Part shown: positions 31,268 to 39,721 of the stretch, piece by piece
Numbering within the stretch: the stretch's first letter is position 1
Layout of the letters: each line of letters starts with the position of its first letter
NCBI GenBank assembly: GCA_900540905.1
Contig: UQHR01000001.1
Span: 76,234 to 140,233, forward strand
Origin: an uncultured Collinsella sp.
GTDB lineage: Bacteria; Actinomycetota; Coriobacteriia; Coriobacteriales; Coriobacteriaceae
Direction: 5' to 3'
DNA length: 64,000 nucleotides
The notes under the pieces: model-generated
What the model was told of the DNA's origin: nothing
Databases searched by the model: none
Seen by the model: only the letters and a program-made list of their open reading frames with translations
Made by a program: the position numbers and the translations under genes

Positions 31268-32002
31268 CTACTTGAGGCTGCTGGCGACGACGGGGCGGTC
31301 GAGAGCTGCCTCGAAGCGGTCGGCCATCGTGGGGTCGCTGAGCGTGTCGACTTGGTTGAGCATGATGCGGGCATTGTTGAGGTTCAGCATCCGCAGCTCG
31401 GCATTGAGCACCTGGGCGACGCGCTCTGGGGTGGCAGTGTCGGTGAGCTCGCAGCCGCAACGCTCGCAAAAGAGCTCGGGGCGGTGGACAACCTCGGCGA
31501 CGGGTTTGCCCAGTCCCGAGGCGCCGACGACCCAGACAACGTTTGCCGTGGCGGCGGGAATTACCGGCTCCCAGGCGGCATGCGCCTTGAGCGGGAGCCG
31601 CTTACTGCCGTCCGCCTCGGCCAGGACGTAGTCAAAGCGCTGCGCCAGCTGGTCGAGCGGCTCGGCAGGGGAGGAGAGCTTGCCCGTCTCCGGGTCCAAA
31701 ATACCCGCCTGGCAGATACTTCCGCGGCTCATGCCAGCGCATGCCTCGCAGGTGCAGCCGGGAACATGCAGGGCCCCCGGCTTCCAAGGCGCGGCGTCCA
31801 GACGACGGCCCGACCCGTCCCATGGCACGCCGGCGACGGGGAACATATGCGTGGTGGTGCAGAGGAGCACGCGGTCGCCAGCGCGCATAAGCTCAAGGCC
31901 GAGCGTCTTTAGCAAGGTCGACTTGCCGCCGCTGCCGATAATCGCGGTAATGCCCGGCTCGATCCTGAGCGCCGAGGCAAGATTGCCGCTAACCGTTTCC
32001 AT
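31268..32002 (-). CDS. yqeC: selenium-linked hydroxylase accessory protein YqeC
   Basis: This 244-residue P-loop protein has Walker A IGSGGKST (about 22-29). Two Cys pairs, CTCEAC and CERCGC, could bind metal. YqeC genes travel with selenium-dependent molybdenum hydroxylases, and the protein is a predicted cofactor-maturation factor. It is divergent from yqeB (102-bp gap) and convergent with hyuA. The exact biochemical role in this family is unknown. Confidence 0.85.
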   Translation of the reverse strand: METVSGNLASALRIEPGITAIIGSGGKSTLLKTLGLELMRAGDRVLLCTTTHMFPVAGVPWDGSGRRLDAAPWKPGALHVPGCTCEACAGMSRGSICQAGILDPETGKLSSPAEPLDQLAQRFDYVLAEADGSKRLPLKAHAAWEPVIPAATANVVWVVGASGLGKPVAEVVHRPELFCERCGCELTDTATPERVAQVLNAELRMLNLNNARIMLNQVDTLSDPTMADRFEAALDRPVVASSLK

Positions 32003-32104
32003 CTGTTCACCGCCGTATAATACTGTGATAATAAATAATCATCAGAGTAGCGGTCGAACCGCTTTTGCTCTGCTCAAACCGTAGCACAGGGAGGTGCCTC
32101 GGGA

Positions 32105-32899
32105 ATGCTCGTTTATGTTCGCGGCGCCGGCGATATCGCCACGGGCGTCGCCGCTCGCTTGGTGCGCGCCGGCGTGTCGGTCGTCATGGCCGATATCGCG
32201 GTCCCCACGTGCATCCGTCGCACAGTCAGTTTTTGCGAGGCCATTCGCTTGGGCGAGGTCCAGGTCGAGGGCATTCGCGCCCGCTTGGCGCAGACGTCGG
32301 CCGAGGCGCTTGAGATTACCGAGGCGGGGGATGTCGCCGTGGTGGTGGACCCCCAGGCACAGATGCTCGACGAACTGAAGCCCGCGGCTGTGGTCGACGC
32401 GATTCTGGCCAAGCGCAATCTGGGTACCACGCGCGACATGGCTCCTGCCGTCATTGCAGTAGGGCCGGGCTTTACCGCGCCGGTTGATTGCGACGCCGTG
32501 GTCGAGACCATGCGCGGGCATTTCCTGGGCCGTGTCATTACCCAAGGTTCACCCCAGCCCAACACGGGCGTGCCGGGCATTATCGCTGACTATGGCAAAG
32601 AGCGTGTTATCCACAGCCCCGCCGCCGGCGTGTTTCGGTCCGACCGCGCAATCGGCGACATCGTGCGCGCCGGAGACGTGATTGGCTACGCGGGCGATAC
32701 GCCCATGCGCACGCAGATCGATGGCTGTCTGCGCGGGCTTTTGGCGAACGGCGTGCAGGTGACCGAGGGCTTTAAATGCGCCGATGTCGATCCGCGCGGC
32801 GATGCCAGCTATATCAACTACATTTCGGACAAGGCGACGTCGGTCGGCGGCGGCGTGCTCGAGGCACTCGCTATGCTCACCGATATCTTTAGAGGATAG
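32105..32899 (+). CDS. yqeB: selenium-dependent molybdenum cofactor protein YqeB
   Basis: This 264-residue protein matches the EF2563/YqeB type. It has an N-terminal Rossmann-like motif (VRGAGDIATGVAARLVRAG) and a C-terminal part with VPGIIADYGKERVIHSPAAG. The family co-occurs with YqeC and selenium-dependent XDH-type enzymes and is implicated in making or loading the selenium-containing Mo cofactor. GGGAGGTGCCTCGGGA precedes the ATG. xdhC begins 9 bp after its stop. Confidence 0.87.
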   Translation: MLVYVRGAGDIATGVAARLVRAGVSVVMADIAVPTCIRRTVSFCEAIRLGEVQVEGIRARLAQTSAEALEITEAGDVAVVVDPQAQMLDELKPAAVVDAILAKRNLGTTRDMAPAVIAVGPGFTAPVDCDAVVETMRGHFLGRVITQGSPQPNTGVPGIIADYGKERVIHSPAAGVFRSDRAIGDIVRAGDVIGYAGDTPMRTQIDGCLRGLLANGVQVTEGFKCADVDPRGDASYINYISDKATSVGGGVLEALAMLTDIFRG

Positions 32900-32908
32900 A
32901 AGGCGGCA

Positions 32909-33952
32909 ATGGAAAAGCTCGATGTTGTGAATGCGGCGCTTGCCGCCCTGCGTGCTGGCGAGACGTGCGAGCTCGTGGTCGTGGCCGGCACGGCGGGGTC
33001 GTCGCCGCGCGGCGTGGGCGCCTGGATGGTCGTCTTTGCCGACGGTAGCCAGGCGGGCACCATCGGCGGCGGCAAGATCGAGCTCTTTGCGCTGGACGAG
33101 GCGCGAGAGCTGCTGGCCGCGGGGCAATCGCGTCTAGTCCGCTACACCATGGGCGGCGAGAACTCCGATACCGGCATGATCTGCGGCGGAGCCATCTGCC
33201 TGTGCTATCTGCATCTGGATGCGACCCAGGCACCGTTGTTCCAGGAAATTGCCGACATCTTGGTCTATCGACGCATCGGCGACTTCGTCATCGACTTTGA
33301 GCCGTTTATCGCGAGCGCGCTCGAGGGCGATGTGGCCGAGTACCATGGCGAGGAATCGCGCCGCACCATTGCGGGCTGCCCCGGGCTTTCGCTGGTGGAG
33401 GAGGGGAGTAGGGTCACCTACACCAACGCGGCCTCCGAGATTCCCGCGGCGCACGTCGAGACGCTCTGCCCCGAGGGCCTGACCTACATCTTTGGCTGCG
33501 GACACGTGGGCGCCGCGACGGCGCGCGTGCTCACGGCGGCGGGCTTTGCCGTCGTGGCCTGCGATGACCGCCCCGGCACGTTGACGCCCGAATGGGTGCC
33601 CGGTGTCTACGATCGTCGCCTGGTCGATTACAAGAACCTGAGCGAGCAGTGCCCCATCGGTCCGCGCGACTTGGTGGTCGTCGCCACGGCGGGTCACAAA
33701 TCTGATCTCGACGTGGTGATTCAGGCTATGCGTGCCAAACCCGCCTATCTGGGTTGCTTGGGCTCGCGCCGCAAGACGGCCTTTGTGCGTGCCCGCCTGG
33801 AGCAGGAAGGCTTTACGCAGGACCAGATCGACGAGCTGCGCCTTCCGATCGGCGTTGCCATCGAGGCAGAGGACCCCGAGGAGATCGCCATCTCCATCGC
33901 CGCCGAGATGATCCACCTGCGCCGCACCCAACTCGTTCCCCGCAAGCGCTAA
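32909..33952 (+). CDS. xdhC: XdhC/CoxI-family molybdenum cofactor insertion protein
   Basis: This 347-residue protein has an XdhC/CoxI N-terminal domain (AGTAGSSPRGVGAWMVVFAD, CGGAICLCYL) and a C-terminal Rossmann domain (YIFGCGHVGAATARVL, CLGSRRKTAF). Known XdhC proteins bind molybdenum cofactor, help its sulfuration and insert it into XDH. It follows yqeB by 9 bp. With ygfJ, yqeB and yqeC it completes the maturation set for XdhD. The 3' end abuts the second large hairpin repeat. Confidence 0.9.
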   Translation: MEKLDVVNAALAALRAGETCELVVVAGTAGSSPRGVGAWMVVFADGSQAGTIGGGKIELFALDEARELLAAGQSRLVRYTMGGENSDTGMICGGAICLCYLHLDATQAPLFQEIADILVYRRIGDFVIDFEPFIASALEGDVAEYHGEESRRTIAGCPGLSLVEEGSRVTYTNAASEIPAAHVETLCPEGLTYIFGCGHVGAATARVLTAAGFAVVACDDRPGTLTPEWVPGVYDRRLVDYKNLSEQCPIGPRDLVVVATAGHKSDLDVVIQAMRAKPAYLGCLGSRRKTAFVRARLEQEGFTQDQIDELRLPIGVAIEAEDPEEIAISIAAEMIHLRRTQLVPRKR

Positions 33953-33970
33953 TCGCATCCCCACCAATTA

Positions 33971-34037
33971 AGTTGCGGTGAAATACGGACTGTTTAAGCC
34001 TGTTAGGCCGCCAAACAGTCCCTATTTCACCGCAACT
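33971..34037. repeat. 25-bp inverted repeat, copy B
   Basis: Arms 33971-33995 and 34013-34037 are complementary with one mismatch and share the AGTTGCGGTGAAATACGGAC core with copy A at 31179-31257. It follows the xdhC stop by 18 bp and probably terminates the yqeB-xdhC transcript. Confidence 0.88.
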
Positions 34038-34098
34038 GCTTCTTGGGACCCATTTGTGCGGGGGAGTTGTGGAGTTGTGCAGGCAGACGAGGTTTTTC

Positions 34099-34127
34099 TG
34101 GAAATACGCTCACGATGCGCGTATAGT
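34099..34127 (+). promoter_or_regulatory. candidate promoter for the rplE-led ribosomal unit
   Basis: TATAGT (34122-34127, 5 of 6 consensus) lies 17 bp after TGGAAA (34099-34104, 4 of 6). A promoter is needed here because copy B of the hairpin repeat ends the upstream unit. The 312-bp gap 33953-34264 otherwise holds that hairpin and a leader of about 130 nt in which no known regulatory RNA was recognised. Confidence 0.5.
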
Positions 34128-34264
34128 ACCGATTGTTTTGTCGGCTCCTGCTGCGTCGAGTCCAAACCGCAAAATGCCATGAGCGGCGCGGATGCAGCCA
34201 GGAGGCACGAGGACAACCCATCGTGGCCACGCCCCGTGCTTAAAACCCCAAGAAGGAGTGAACA

Positions 34265-34822
34265 ATGGCAGAAGAGAAGTATGTGCCGCGTCTGAAGACC
34301 AAGTACAACAACGAGGTCAAGCAGCAGCTTCAGGACAAGTTCCAGTACGAGAACGTCATGATGATCCCCAAGTTTGAGAAGATCGTCGTGAACATGGGTG
34401 TCGGCGAGGCCGCTACCGATTCCAAGGCCATCGACGGTGCCGTGCGCGACCTGCGCGCCATCACCGGACAGCAGCCGATGATCACCCGTGCCCGTAAGTC
34501 CATCGCTACCTTCCGCCTGCGCGCTGGTATGCCGATCGGCTGCAAGGTTACCCTGCGTGGCGACCGTATGTGGGAGTTCTTCGATCGTCTGACCTCCGTC
34601 GCGATCCCCCGTATCCGCGACTTCCGCGGCATTTCCGCCAAGAGCTTCGACGGCCGTGGTAACTTCTCCATGGGCGTCACCGAGCAGCTCATCTTCCCCG
34701 AGATCGACTTCGACTCCGTCGATCACCAGCGTGGTATGGACATCACTTTCGTGACCACCGCCAACACCGATGAGGAGGCCAAGGCCCTTCTGGACGCCTT
34801 CGGTTTCCCGTTCAAGAAATAG
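34265..34822 (+). CDS. rplE: 50S ribosomal protein L5
   Basis: L5 binds 5S rRNA and forms part of the central protuberance. The 185-residue length is normal. Signature segments are KIVVNMGVGEAATDSKAID, QQPMITRARKSIATFRLR and VGCKVTLRG-like PIGCKVTLRG. AAGAAGGAGTGAACA precedes the ATG. It normally follows rplX in one operon; here it is the first gene of its own unit, 33 kb from rplX. Confidence 0.97.
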   Translation: MAEEKYVPRLKTKYNNEVKQQLQDKFQYENVMMIPKFEKIVVNMGVGEAATDSKAIDGAVRDLRAITGQQPMITRARKSIATFRLRAGMPIGCKVTLRGDRMWEFFDRLTSVAIPRIRDFRGISAKSFDGRGNFSMGVTEQLIFPEIDFDSVDHQRGMDITFVTTANTDEEAKALLDAFGFPFKK

Positions 34823-34901
34823 GTTCACCTGCCCTATAAGCGCCGTTCCCACAAGGGGGCGGCGCTTGGGGCGAACAATACTCTATGTGAGGAGGATATA
34901 A

Positions 34902-35087
34902 GTGGCTAAGACATCGATGATCGTCAAGTGCAATCGCAAGCAGAAGTTCTCTACTCGTGAGTACACGCGCTGCCAGCGCTGCGGCCGTCCGCACTCTGTG
35001 TACCGCAAGTTCGGCCTGTGCCGTGTCTGCTTCCGTGAGCTTGCACTCAAGGGCGAGCTTCCCGGCGTTAAGAAGGCCAGCTGGTAA
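34902..35087 (+). CDS. rpsZ: 30S ribosomal protein S14, zinc type (type Z)
   Basis: This 61-residue S14 has the zinc-binding pairs CQRC (24-27) and CRVC (40-43), characteristic of the short type Z form. S14 assembles late in the small-subunit head. GTG is the start, behind GAGGAGGATATAA. The short zinc form is common in Gram-positive bacteria. Confidence 0.95.
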   Translation: MAKTSMIVKCNRKQKFSTREYTRCQRCGRPHSVYRKFGLCRVCFRELALKGELPGVKKASW

Positions 35088-35206
35088 GTCACTACCAGCG
35101 TTTCAAGCATCCGTTTGGAACAGGGAAAACGCGCTAGTTAGGCTTTGCCGTTAAGGGCGGTGAAGAACCAAGAGCACGTGTTCATCAAGAACGAAGGAGA
35201 ATCTGT

Positions 35207-35605
35207 ATGAACCTTACAGACCCGATCGCAGATATGCTTACGCGCATCCGTAACGCTAACTCTGTGAACAAGGCCACGGTCTCCATGCCGAGCAGCAAGA
35301 AGCTCGTCGAGATCGCTCGTGTTCTGCACGAGGAGGGCTACATCGAGGGCTACGATGTCGAGGACACCGTTCCCCAGAAGACTCTGCACATCACGCTTAA
35401 GTATGGTCCAAAGAAGGCTAAGGTCATCAACGGCATCCGCCGCATTTCCAAGCCGGGCCTGCGTAAGTACACCGGCGTTGCCGACATGCCCCGCGTCCGC
35501 GGTGGCCTTGGTACCGCCATTATTTCCACCAGCCATGGCGTCATGACCGACCGCGATGCTCGCAAGCACAACGTCGGCGGCGAGATCATCGCTTACGTCT
35601 GGTAA
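35207..35605 (+). CDS. rpsH: 30S ribosomal protein S8
   Basis: S8 (132 residues) binds the central domain of 16S rRNA and, in E. coli, represses the spc operon. DPIADMLTRIRNA and STSHGVMTDRDARKHNVGGE are family signatures. ATG follows GAAGGAGAATCTGT. Confidence 0.97.
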   Translation: MNLTDPIADMLTRIRNANSVNKATVSMPSSKKLVEIARVLHEEGYIEGYDVEDTVPQKTLHITLKYGPKKAKVINGIRRISKPGLRKYTGVADMPRVRGGLGTAIISTSHGVMTDRDARKHNVGGEIIAYVW

Positions 35606-35638
35606 TTCGCTCGGTAGGTAGAAGGAAAGGAGATCACC

Positions 35639-36175
35639 GTGTCTCGTATCGGTAATAAGCCTGTCCAGATTCCCGCCGGAGTCGAAGTGGCAGTCAACGG
35701 CAACAACGTTGTCGTCAAGGGCCCCAAGGGCCAGCTCGAGCTCGATGTCTTTGAGAAGCTCGCTATCAACGTCGAGGACAATGTCCTCACCGTTTCCCGT
35801 CCCGACGACGAGCGTGAGACCCGTGCCCGCCACGGCCTCACTCGCGCCCTCATCCACAACATGGTTGTTGGCGTTTCCGAGGGCTTCGAGAAGAAGCTCG
35901 AGCTCGCCGGCGTCGGTTACCGCGTGCAGCAGAAGGGCAAGAACCTCGAGTTCTCCCTGGGCTTCTCGCACCCCGTGATCGTCGAGGCTCCCGAGGGCAT
36001 CACCTTCGAGGTTCCCGACAACACCCACGTGAACGTCAAGGGTATCAACAAGCAGCAGGTCGGTCAGATCGCCGCTGAGATCCGCGGCCATCGTCCTCCC
36101 GAGCCTTACAAGGGCAAGGGTATCCACTACGTTGGCGAGCACATCCGCCGCAAGCTGGGTAAGGCCGCCAAGTAG
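35639..36175 (+). CDS. rplF: 50S ribosomal protein L6
   Basis: L6 (178 residues) lies near the factor-binding site of the large subunit. SRIGNKPVQIPAGVEV at the start and PPEPYKGKGIHYVGEHIRRK at the end are diagnostic. The start is GTG at 35639, directly behind GAAAGGAGATCACC. Confidence 0.97.
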   Translation: MSRIGNKPVQIPAGVEVAVNGNNVVVKGPKGQLELDVFEKLAINVEDNVLTVSRPDDERETRARHGLTRALIHNMVVGVSEGFEKKLELAGVGYRVQQKGKNLEFSLGFSHPVIVEAPEGITFEVPDNTHVNVKGINKQQVGQIAAEIRGHRPPEPYKGKGIHYVGEHIRRKLGKAAK

Positions 36176-36250
36176 TCGTAACCGACTCACTCGCATAAGA
36201 CCAGCACCCCGTCAGGTGCTGGCAAGATCAACCTTTTTAGGAGTTTACGT

Positions 36251-36619
36251 ATGAACAAGCATAAGGCGAAGCTGGAAGGCCTCAAGCGTCGTCAGCGTCG
36301 TGTTCGCGGCAAGGTCTCGGGTACCTCCGAGCGTCCGCGTCTTCGCGTGACCCGTACTAACGCCAACATCTATGCCCAGATCATCGACGACAGCAAGGGC
36401 TCCAGCCTGACGCTCGTCTCTGCCTCGACCCTCGAGGCCGAGTTCAAGGGCACCCACACCTCGAACAAGGAGGCTGCGGAGAAGGTCGGTCAGCTCGTTG
36501 GCAAGCGCGCCATCGAGGCCGGCATCACCAAGGTCGCCTTCGATCGCGGTGGCCGTATCTACCATGGCCGCGTCAAGGCCCTCGCCGACGGTGCTCGTGC
36601 CGCCGGTCTCGAGTTCTAG
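36251..36619 (+). CDS. rplR: 50S ribosomal protein L18
   Basis: L18 (122 residues) binds 5S rRNA with L5. RVRGKVSGTSERPRLRVTRT and TKVAFDRGGRIYHGRVKALA are typical. A small hairpin (CAGCACC ... GGTGCTGG, about 36200-36223) lies in the gap before it. The ATG follows TTTAGGAGTTTACGT. Confidence 0.96.
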   Translation: MNKHKAKLEGLKRRQRRVRGKVSGTSERPRLRVTRTNANIYAQIIDDSKGSSLTLVSASTLEAEFKGTHTSNKEAAEKVGQLVGKRAIEAGITKVAFDRGGRIYHGRVKALADGARAAGLEF

Positions 36620-36633
36620 GAGGTATGTAGCAC

Positions 36634-37158
36634 ATGGCTCGTAATCAGAAGCAGCAGCGCGAGGCCTCCGAGTTCGAGGAGCGCGTCGTTTACATCAACC
36701 GCGTGTCGAAGACCGTCAAGGGTGGTCGTCGCATGAGCCTCGTCGCTCTCGTCGTCGTTGGCGACGGCAAGGGCAACGTCGGCGTTGGCATGGGCAAGTC
36801 CGCTGAGGTGCCCATGGCCATCTCCAAGGCATCTCTCGATGCCAAGAAGAACATGTTCCACGTGCCGGTGACCGAGCAGGGCACCATCCCGCACGAGGTT
36901 CTCGGCCACTTTGGTGCCGGCCGCATCATCATCAAGCCCGCTGTCGAGGGTACCGGCGTTATCGCCGGCGGCGCTGTGCGTCCCCTCTTTGAGCTTGCTG
37001 GCATCAAGAACGTCCTGTCCAAGTCCCTCGGTACCGACAACGGCCTCAACATCATCAAGGCTGCCGTCGAGGGCCTCAAGGAGCTCTCCAGCCCTGAGGA
37101 CGTCGCGGCTCGCCGTGGCCTGACGGTCTCCGAGATGTTCGTCGGTAAGGAGAACTAA
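36634..37158 (+). CDS. rpsE: 30S ribosomal protein S5
   Basis: S5 (174 residues) contributes to decoding fidelity and mRNA helicase activity. VVYINRVSKTVKGGRRMSL and VVGDGKGNVGVGMGKSAEVP are signature segments. It begins 14 bp after rplR, behind TAGGAGGTATGTAGCAC. Confidence 0.97.
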   Translation: MARNQKQQREASEFEERVVYINRVSKTVKGGRRMSLVALVVVGDGKGNVGVGMGKSAEVPMAISKASLDAKKNMFHVPVTEQGTIPHEVLGHFGAGRIIIKPAVEGTGVIAGGAVRPLFELAGIKNVLSKSLGTDNGLNIIKAAVEGLKELSSPEDVAARRGLTVSEMFVGKEN

Positions 37159-37160
37159 GC

Positions 37161-37343
37161 ATGGCTGACACCATCAAGATCAAGCAGGTCCGCAGCACCA
37201 ACGGTTGCAAGCAGGACCAGGTCCGTACTGTCCGTGCCCTCGGTCTCCACAGGATCCGCGAGGTTCGCGAGATTGCTGACAACGAGTCCGTCCGCGGCAT
37301 GATCTTCAAGGTCAAGCACCTTGTCGAGATTGTAGAGGAGTAG
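37161..37343 (+). CDS. rpmD: 50S ribosomal protein L30
   Basis: L30 (60 residues) is a small large-subunit protein. KIKQVRSTNGCKQDQVRTV and ALGLHRIREVREIADNESVR are typical. It starts 2 bp after rpsE and ends 3 bp before rplO. Confidence 0.95.
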   Translation: MADTIKIKQVRSTNGCKQDQVRTVRALGLHRIREVREIADNESVRGMIFKVKHLVEIVEE

Positions 37344-37346
37344 CAA

Positions 37347-37796
37347 ATGCAGCTTCACGATCTTACTCCCGCGCCCGGTTCCACCAAGAACCGCAAGCGC
37401 GTCGGCCGTGGCAATTCTTCGGGTCACGGCACCACTTCTGGCCGCGGTCAGAAGGGCCAGGGTTCCCGCTCTGGCGGCACCAAGGGTGCCGGCTTCGAGG
37501 GTGGCCAGACTCCGCTGGCTATGCGCCTGCCCAAGCTTCCGGGCTTCCGTAACCCCCGTCGTATCGAGTACACCGCTGTTAACGTTGAGCGTCTCGAGCG
37601 CAAGTTCGAGGACGGCGCTGTGATCGACGGTGCCGCTCTTAAGGCCGCTCGCATCACCAAGAGCGAGTTCGAGCCCGTCAAGGTGCTCGGCAATGGTGAG
37701 CTCACCAAGAAGTTCACGGTCAAGGTCGACAAGGTCAGCGCTTCTGCGCAGGCCAAGATCGAGGCCGCCGGCGGAAAGGTCGAGCTGCCGTGCTAA
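37347..37796 (+). CDS. rplO: 50S ribosomal protein L15
   Basis: L15 (149 residues) organises 23S rRNA domains. It has the glycine-rich start GRGNSSGHGTTSGRGQKGQG, GFEGGQTPLAMRLPKLPGF, and the usual C-terminal fold. Its stop overlaps the secY start by 7 bp, giving coupled translation. Confidence 0.97.
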   Translation: MQLHDLTPAPGSTKNRKRVGRGNSSGHGTTSGRGQKGQGSRSGGTKGAGFEGGQTPLAMRLPKLPGFRNPRRIEYTAVNVERLERKFEDGAVIDGAALKAARITKSEFEPVKVLGNGELTKKFTVKVDKVSASAQAKIEAAGGKVELPC

Positions 37797-39076
37797 ATGG
37801 TCTTAAGAATGCTTTCCGCATCAAAGAATTGCGCGAAAAGATTCTTTTTACCATAGCTATGCTCGTCGTGTACCGCATTGGTGCGCACGTTCCTGTGCCC
37901 GGCATTCCCTTCCAGGGGATGCTGGGCCTTTTCTCGACCGATAACAATTCGGTCGCCGCAGGTGCTATGGCCCTCCTGAATCTTTTCTCTGGCGGCGCGT
38001 TGAGCTATGTGTCGGTGTTTTCGCTGGGCATCATGCCTTACATCACCAGCTCGATCATCCTCCAGATGCTCCAGGCCGTTGTGCCTTCCCTGCATGAGCT
38101 TGCCCGCGAGGGCGAGGTCGGTCAGACCAAGATTACGCAGTATTCGCGTTACCTCACCCTTGCTCTGGCAATCCTCAACTCCGTGGGTTACCTCTTCCTC
38201 TTTAAGAGCTTCGGCATCAGCTTCAATGGCGCCGGCGCTCCCGAGATCATCTTCGACCTCATGATCGTCGGCACGCTCACTGCGGGCGCCATGCTGATCA
38301 TGTGGATTGGTGAGCTCATCACCCAGCGCGGTATCGGCAATGGCATGTCGCTGATCATCTTTGCGAACATCATGGCCGGTCTGCCGCAGGCTATCTTCTC
38401 CAGCACCGAGGGCAATGCCGGTGGCATCATCACCATGGTGATCATCTGCGCCATCATCCTGCTGGTTATCCCGCTGATTGTTTTCCTTGAGCGCGGCCAG
38501 CGCCGCATCCCGGTCTCCTACGCTAAGCGCGTCGTGGGCCGTCGCATGATGGGTGGTCAGACCACCTACCTGCCCATCAAGGTCAACACCGCGGGTGTCG
38601 TGCCAATCATCTTCGCTTCGGCGCTGCTGTACTTCCCGGCTCAGATTGCCGTGTTCTTCCCCGGCATCGGCTGGATTCAGGCAGTTGCCTCTGCGCTTTC
38701 GCGCGGCTGGCTCAACTGGGTGCTTAACGTTGTCCTCATCGTGTTTTTCGCGTACTTCTACACCTCCATGGTGTTCAACCCCGATGACACGTCCGACAAC
38801 CTTAAGAAGCAGGGCGGCTTTATTCCGGGCGTGCGTCCGGGTAGGGCTACCGCGGCCTACATCAAGAACGCGCTCAACAAGATTACGCTTCCCAGCGCTG
38901 TCTTTTTGGCGCTCATCGCCATCGTGCCTTCGATCATCTTCTCCTTTACGGGTAACCAGCTGATCCAGGCATTTGGCGGCACGTCCATCCTCATCATGGT
39001 CGGCGTCGTGCTCGACACGGTCGATAAGCTCGAAGGCCAGATCAAGATGTATGATTACGATGGATTCTTTAAATAG
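37790..39076 (+). CDS. secY: preprotein translocase subunit SecY
   Basis: This 428-residue, ten-helix protein is the central channel of the Sec translocon. GIMPYITSSIILQML, ITQRGIGNGMSLIIF and GGFIPGVRPGRATAAYI (cytoplasmic loop) are SecY signatures. The start is GTG 37790, overlapping the end of rplO by 7 bp. adk follows after 18 bp. Confidence 0.97.
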   Translation: MLNGLKNAFRIKELREKILFTIAMLVVYRIGAHVPVPGIPFQGMLGLFSTDNNSVAAGAMALLNLFSGGALSYVSVFSLGIMPYITSSIILQMLQAVVPSLHELAREGEVGQTKITQYSRYLTLALAILNSVGYLFLFKSFGISFNGAGAPEIIFDLMIVGTLTAGAMLIMWIGELITQRGIGNGMSLIIFANIMAGLPQAIFSSTEGNAGGIITMVIICAIILLVIPLIVFLERGQRRIPVSYAKRVVGRRMMGGQTTYLPIKVNTAGVVPIIFASALLYFPAQIAVFFPGIGWIQAVASALSRGWLNWVLNVVLIVFFAYFYTSMVFNPDDTSDNLKKQGGFIPGVRPGRATAAYIKNALNKITLPSAVFLALIAIVPSIIFSFTGNQLIQAFGGTSILIMVGVVLDTVDKLEGQIKMYDYDGFFK

Positions 39077-39094
39077 GCTAGAGGAGGATTGCTC

Positions 39095-39721
39095 ATGAAC
39101 CTCGTATTGCTTGGAGCTCCGGGTGCCGGTAAGGGCACCGTCGCACAGGAGCTCGTCGCCGAGTTTGGCGTCGCTCACATTTCCACGGGCGACCTGCTGC
39201 GTGCTGCCGTCAAGGGTGGCACCGAGCTTGGTATTCAGGCTAAGAAGTACATGGACGCTGGCGAGCTCGTTCCCGATCAGCTCGTGATCGACCTTGTCAA
39301 GGAGCGCCTTGCCGCCGATGACGCCCAGCAGGGCTTCATCCTCGACGGCTTCCCGCGCAACACCACCCAGGCCGTGACGCTCGATTCCGAGCTCTCCGCC
39401 ATGGGTCGCGAGATCGATTGCGCCCTTCTGGTCGATGTGGCCCCCGAGGTCATTATCGATCGTCTGTCTTCGCGTCGCACCTGCCGCGCCTGCGGTTACA
39501 CCGGCACTGCTGCCGATGCCACCTGCCCCAAGTGCGGTGGCGAGATGTATCAGCGCGACGACGACAAGCCCGAGACCATCAAGAACCGTCTCGACGTCTA
39601 CGAGAAGTCCACGAGCCCGCTCGTCGACTACTATCGTGGCCAGGGTCTGCTCAAGTCGGTCAACGGTGACCAGGCTCGCGAGACCGTGTACGGGGATGTC
39701 AAAGAGGCTCTCGGTCTATGA
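39095..39721 (+). CDS. adk: adenylate kinase, zinc-LID type
   Basis: This 208-residue enzyme interconverts ATP, ADP and AMP. The P-loop GAPGAGKGT is at residues 7-15, and DGFPRNTTQA is the AMP-binding segment. The LID carries CRACGYTGTAADATCPKCGG, four cysteines that bind zinc, as in many Gram-positive enzymes. ATG 39095 follows GAGGAGGATTGCTC; a TTG 6 bp upstream is less likely. Its end overlaps map by 4 bp (ATGA). Confidence 0.97.
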   Translation: MNLVLLGAPGAGKGTVAQELVAEFGVAHISTGDLLRAAVKGGTELGIQAKKYMDAGELVPDQLVIDLVKERLAADDAQQGFILDGFPRNTTQAVTLDSELSAMGREIDCALLVDVAPEVIIDRLSSRRTCRACGYTGTAADATCPKCGGEMYQRDDDKPETIKNRLDVYEKSTSPLVDYYRGQGLLKSVNGDQARETVYGDVKEALGL

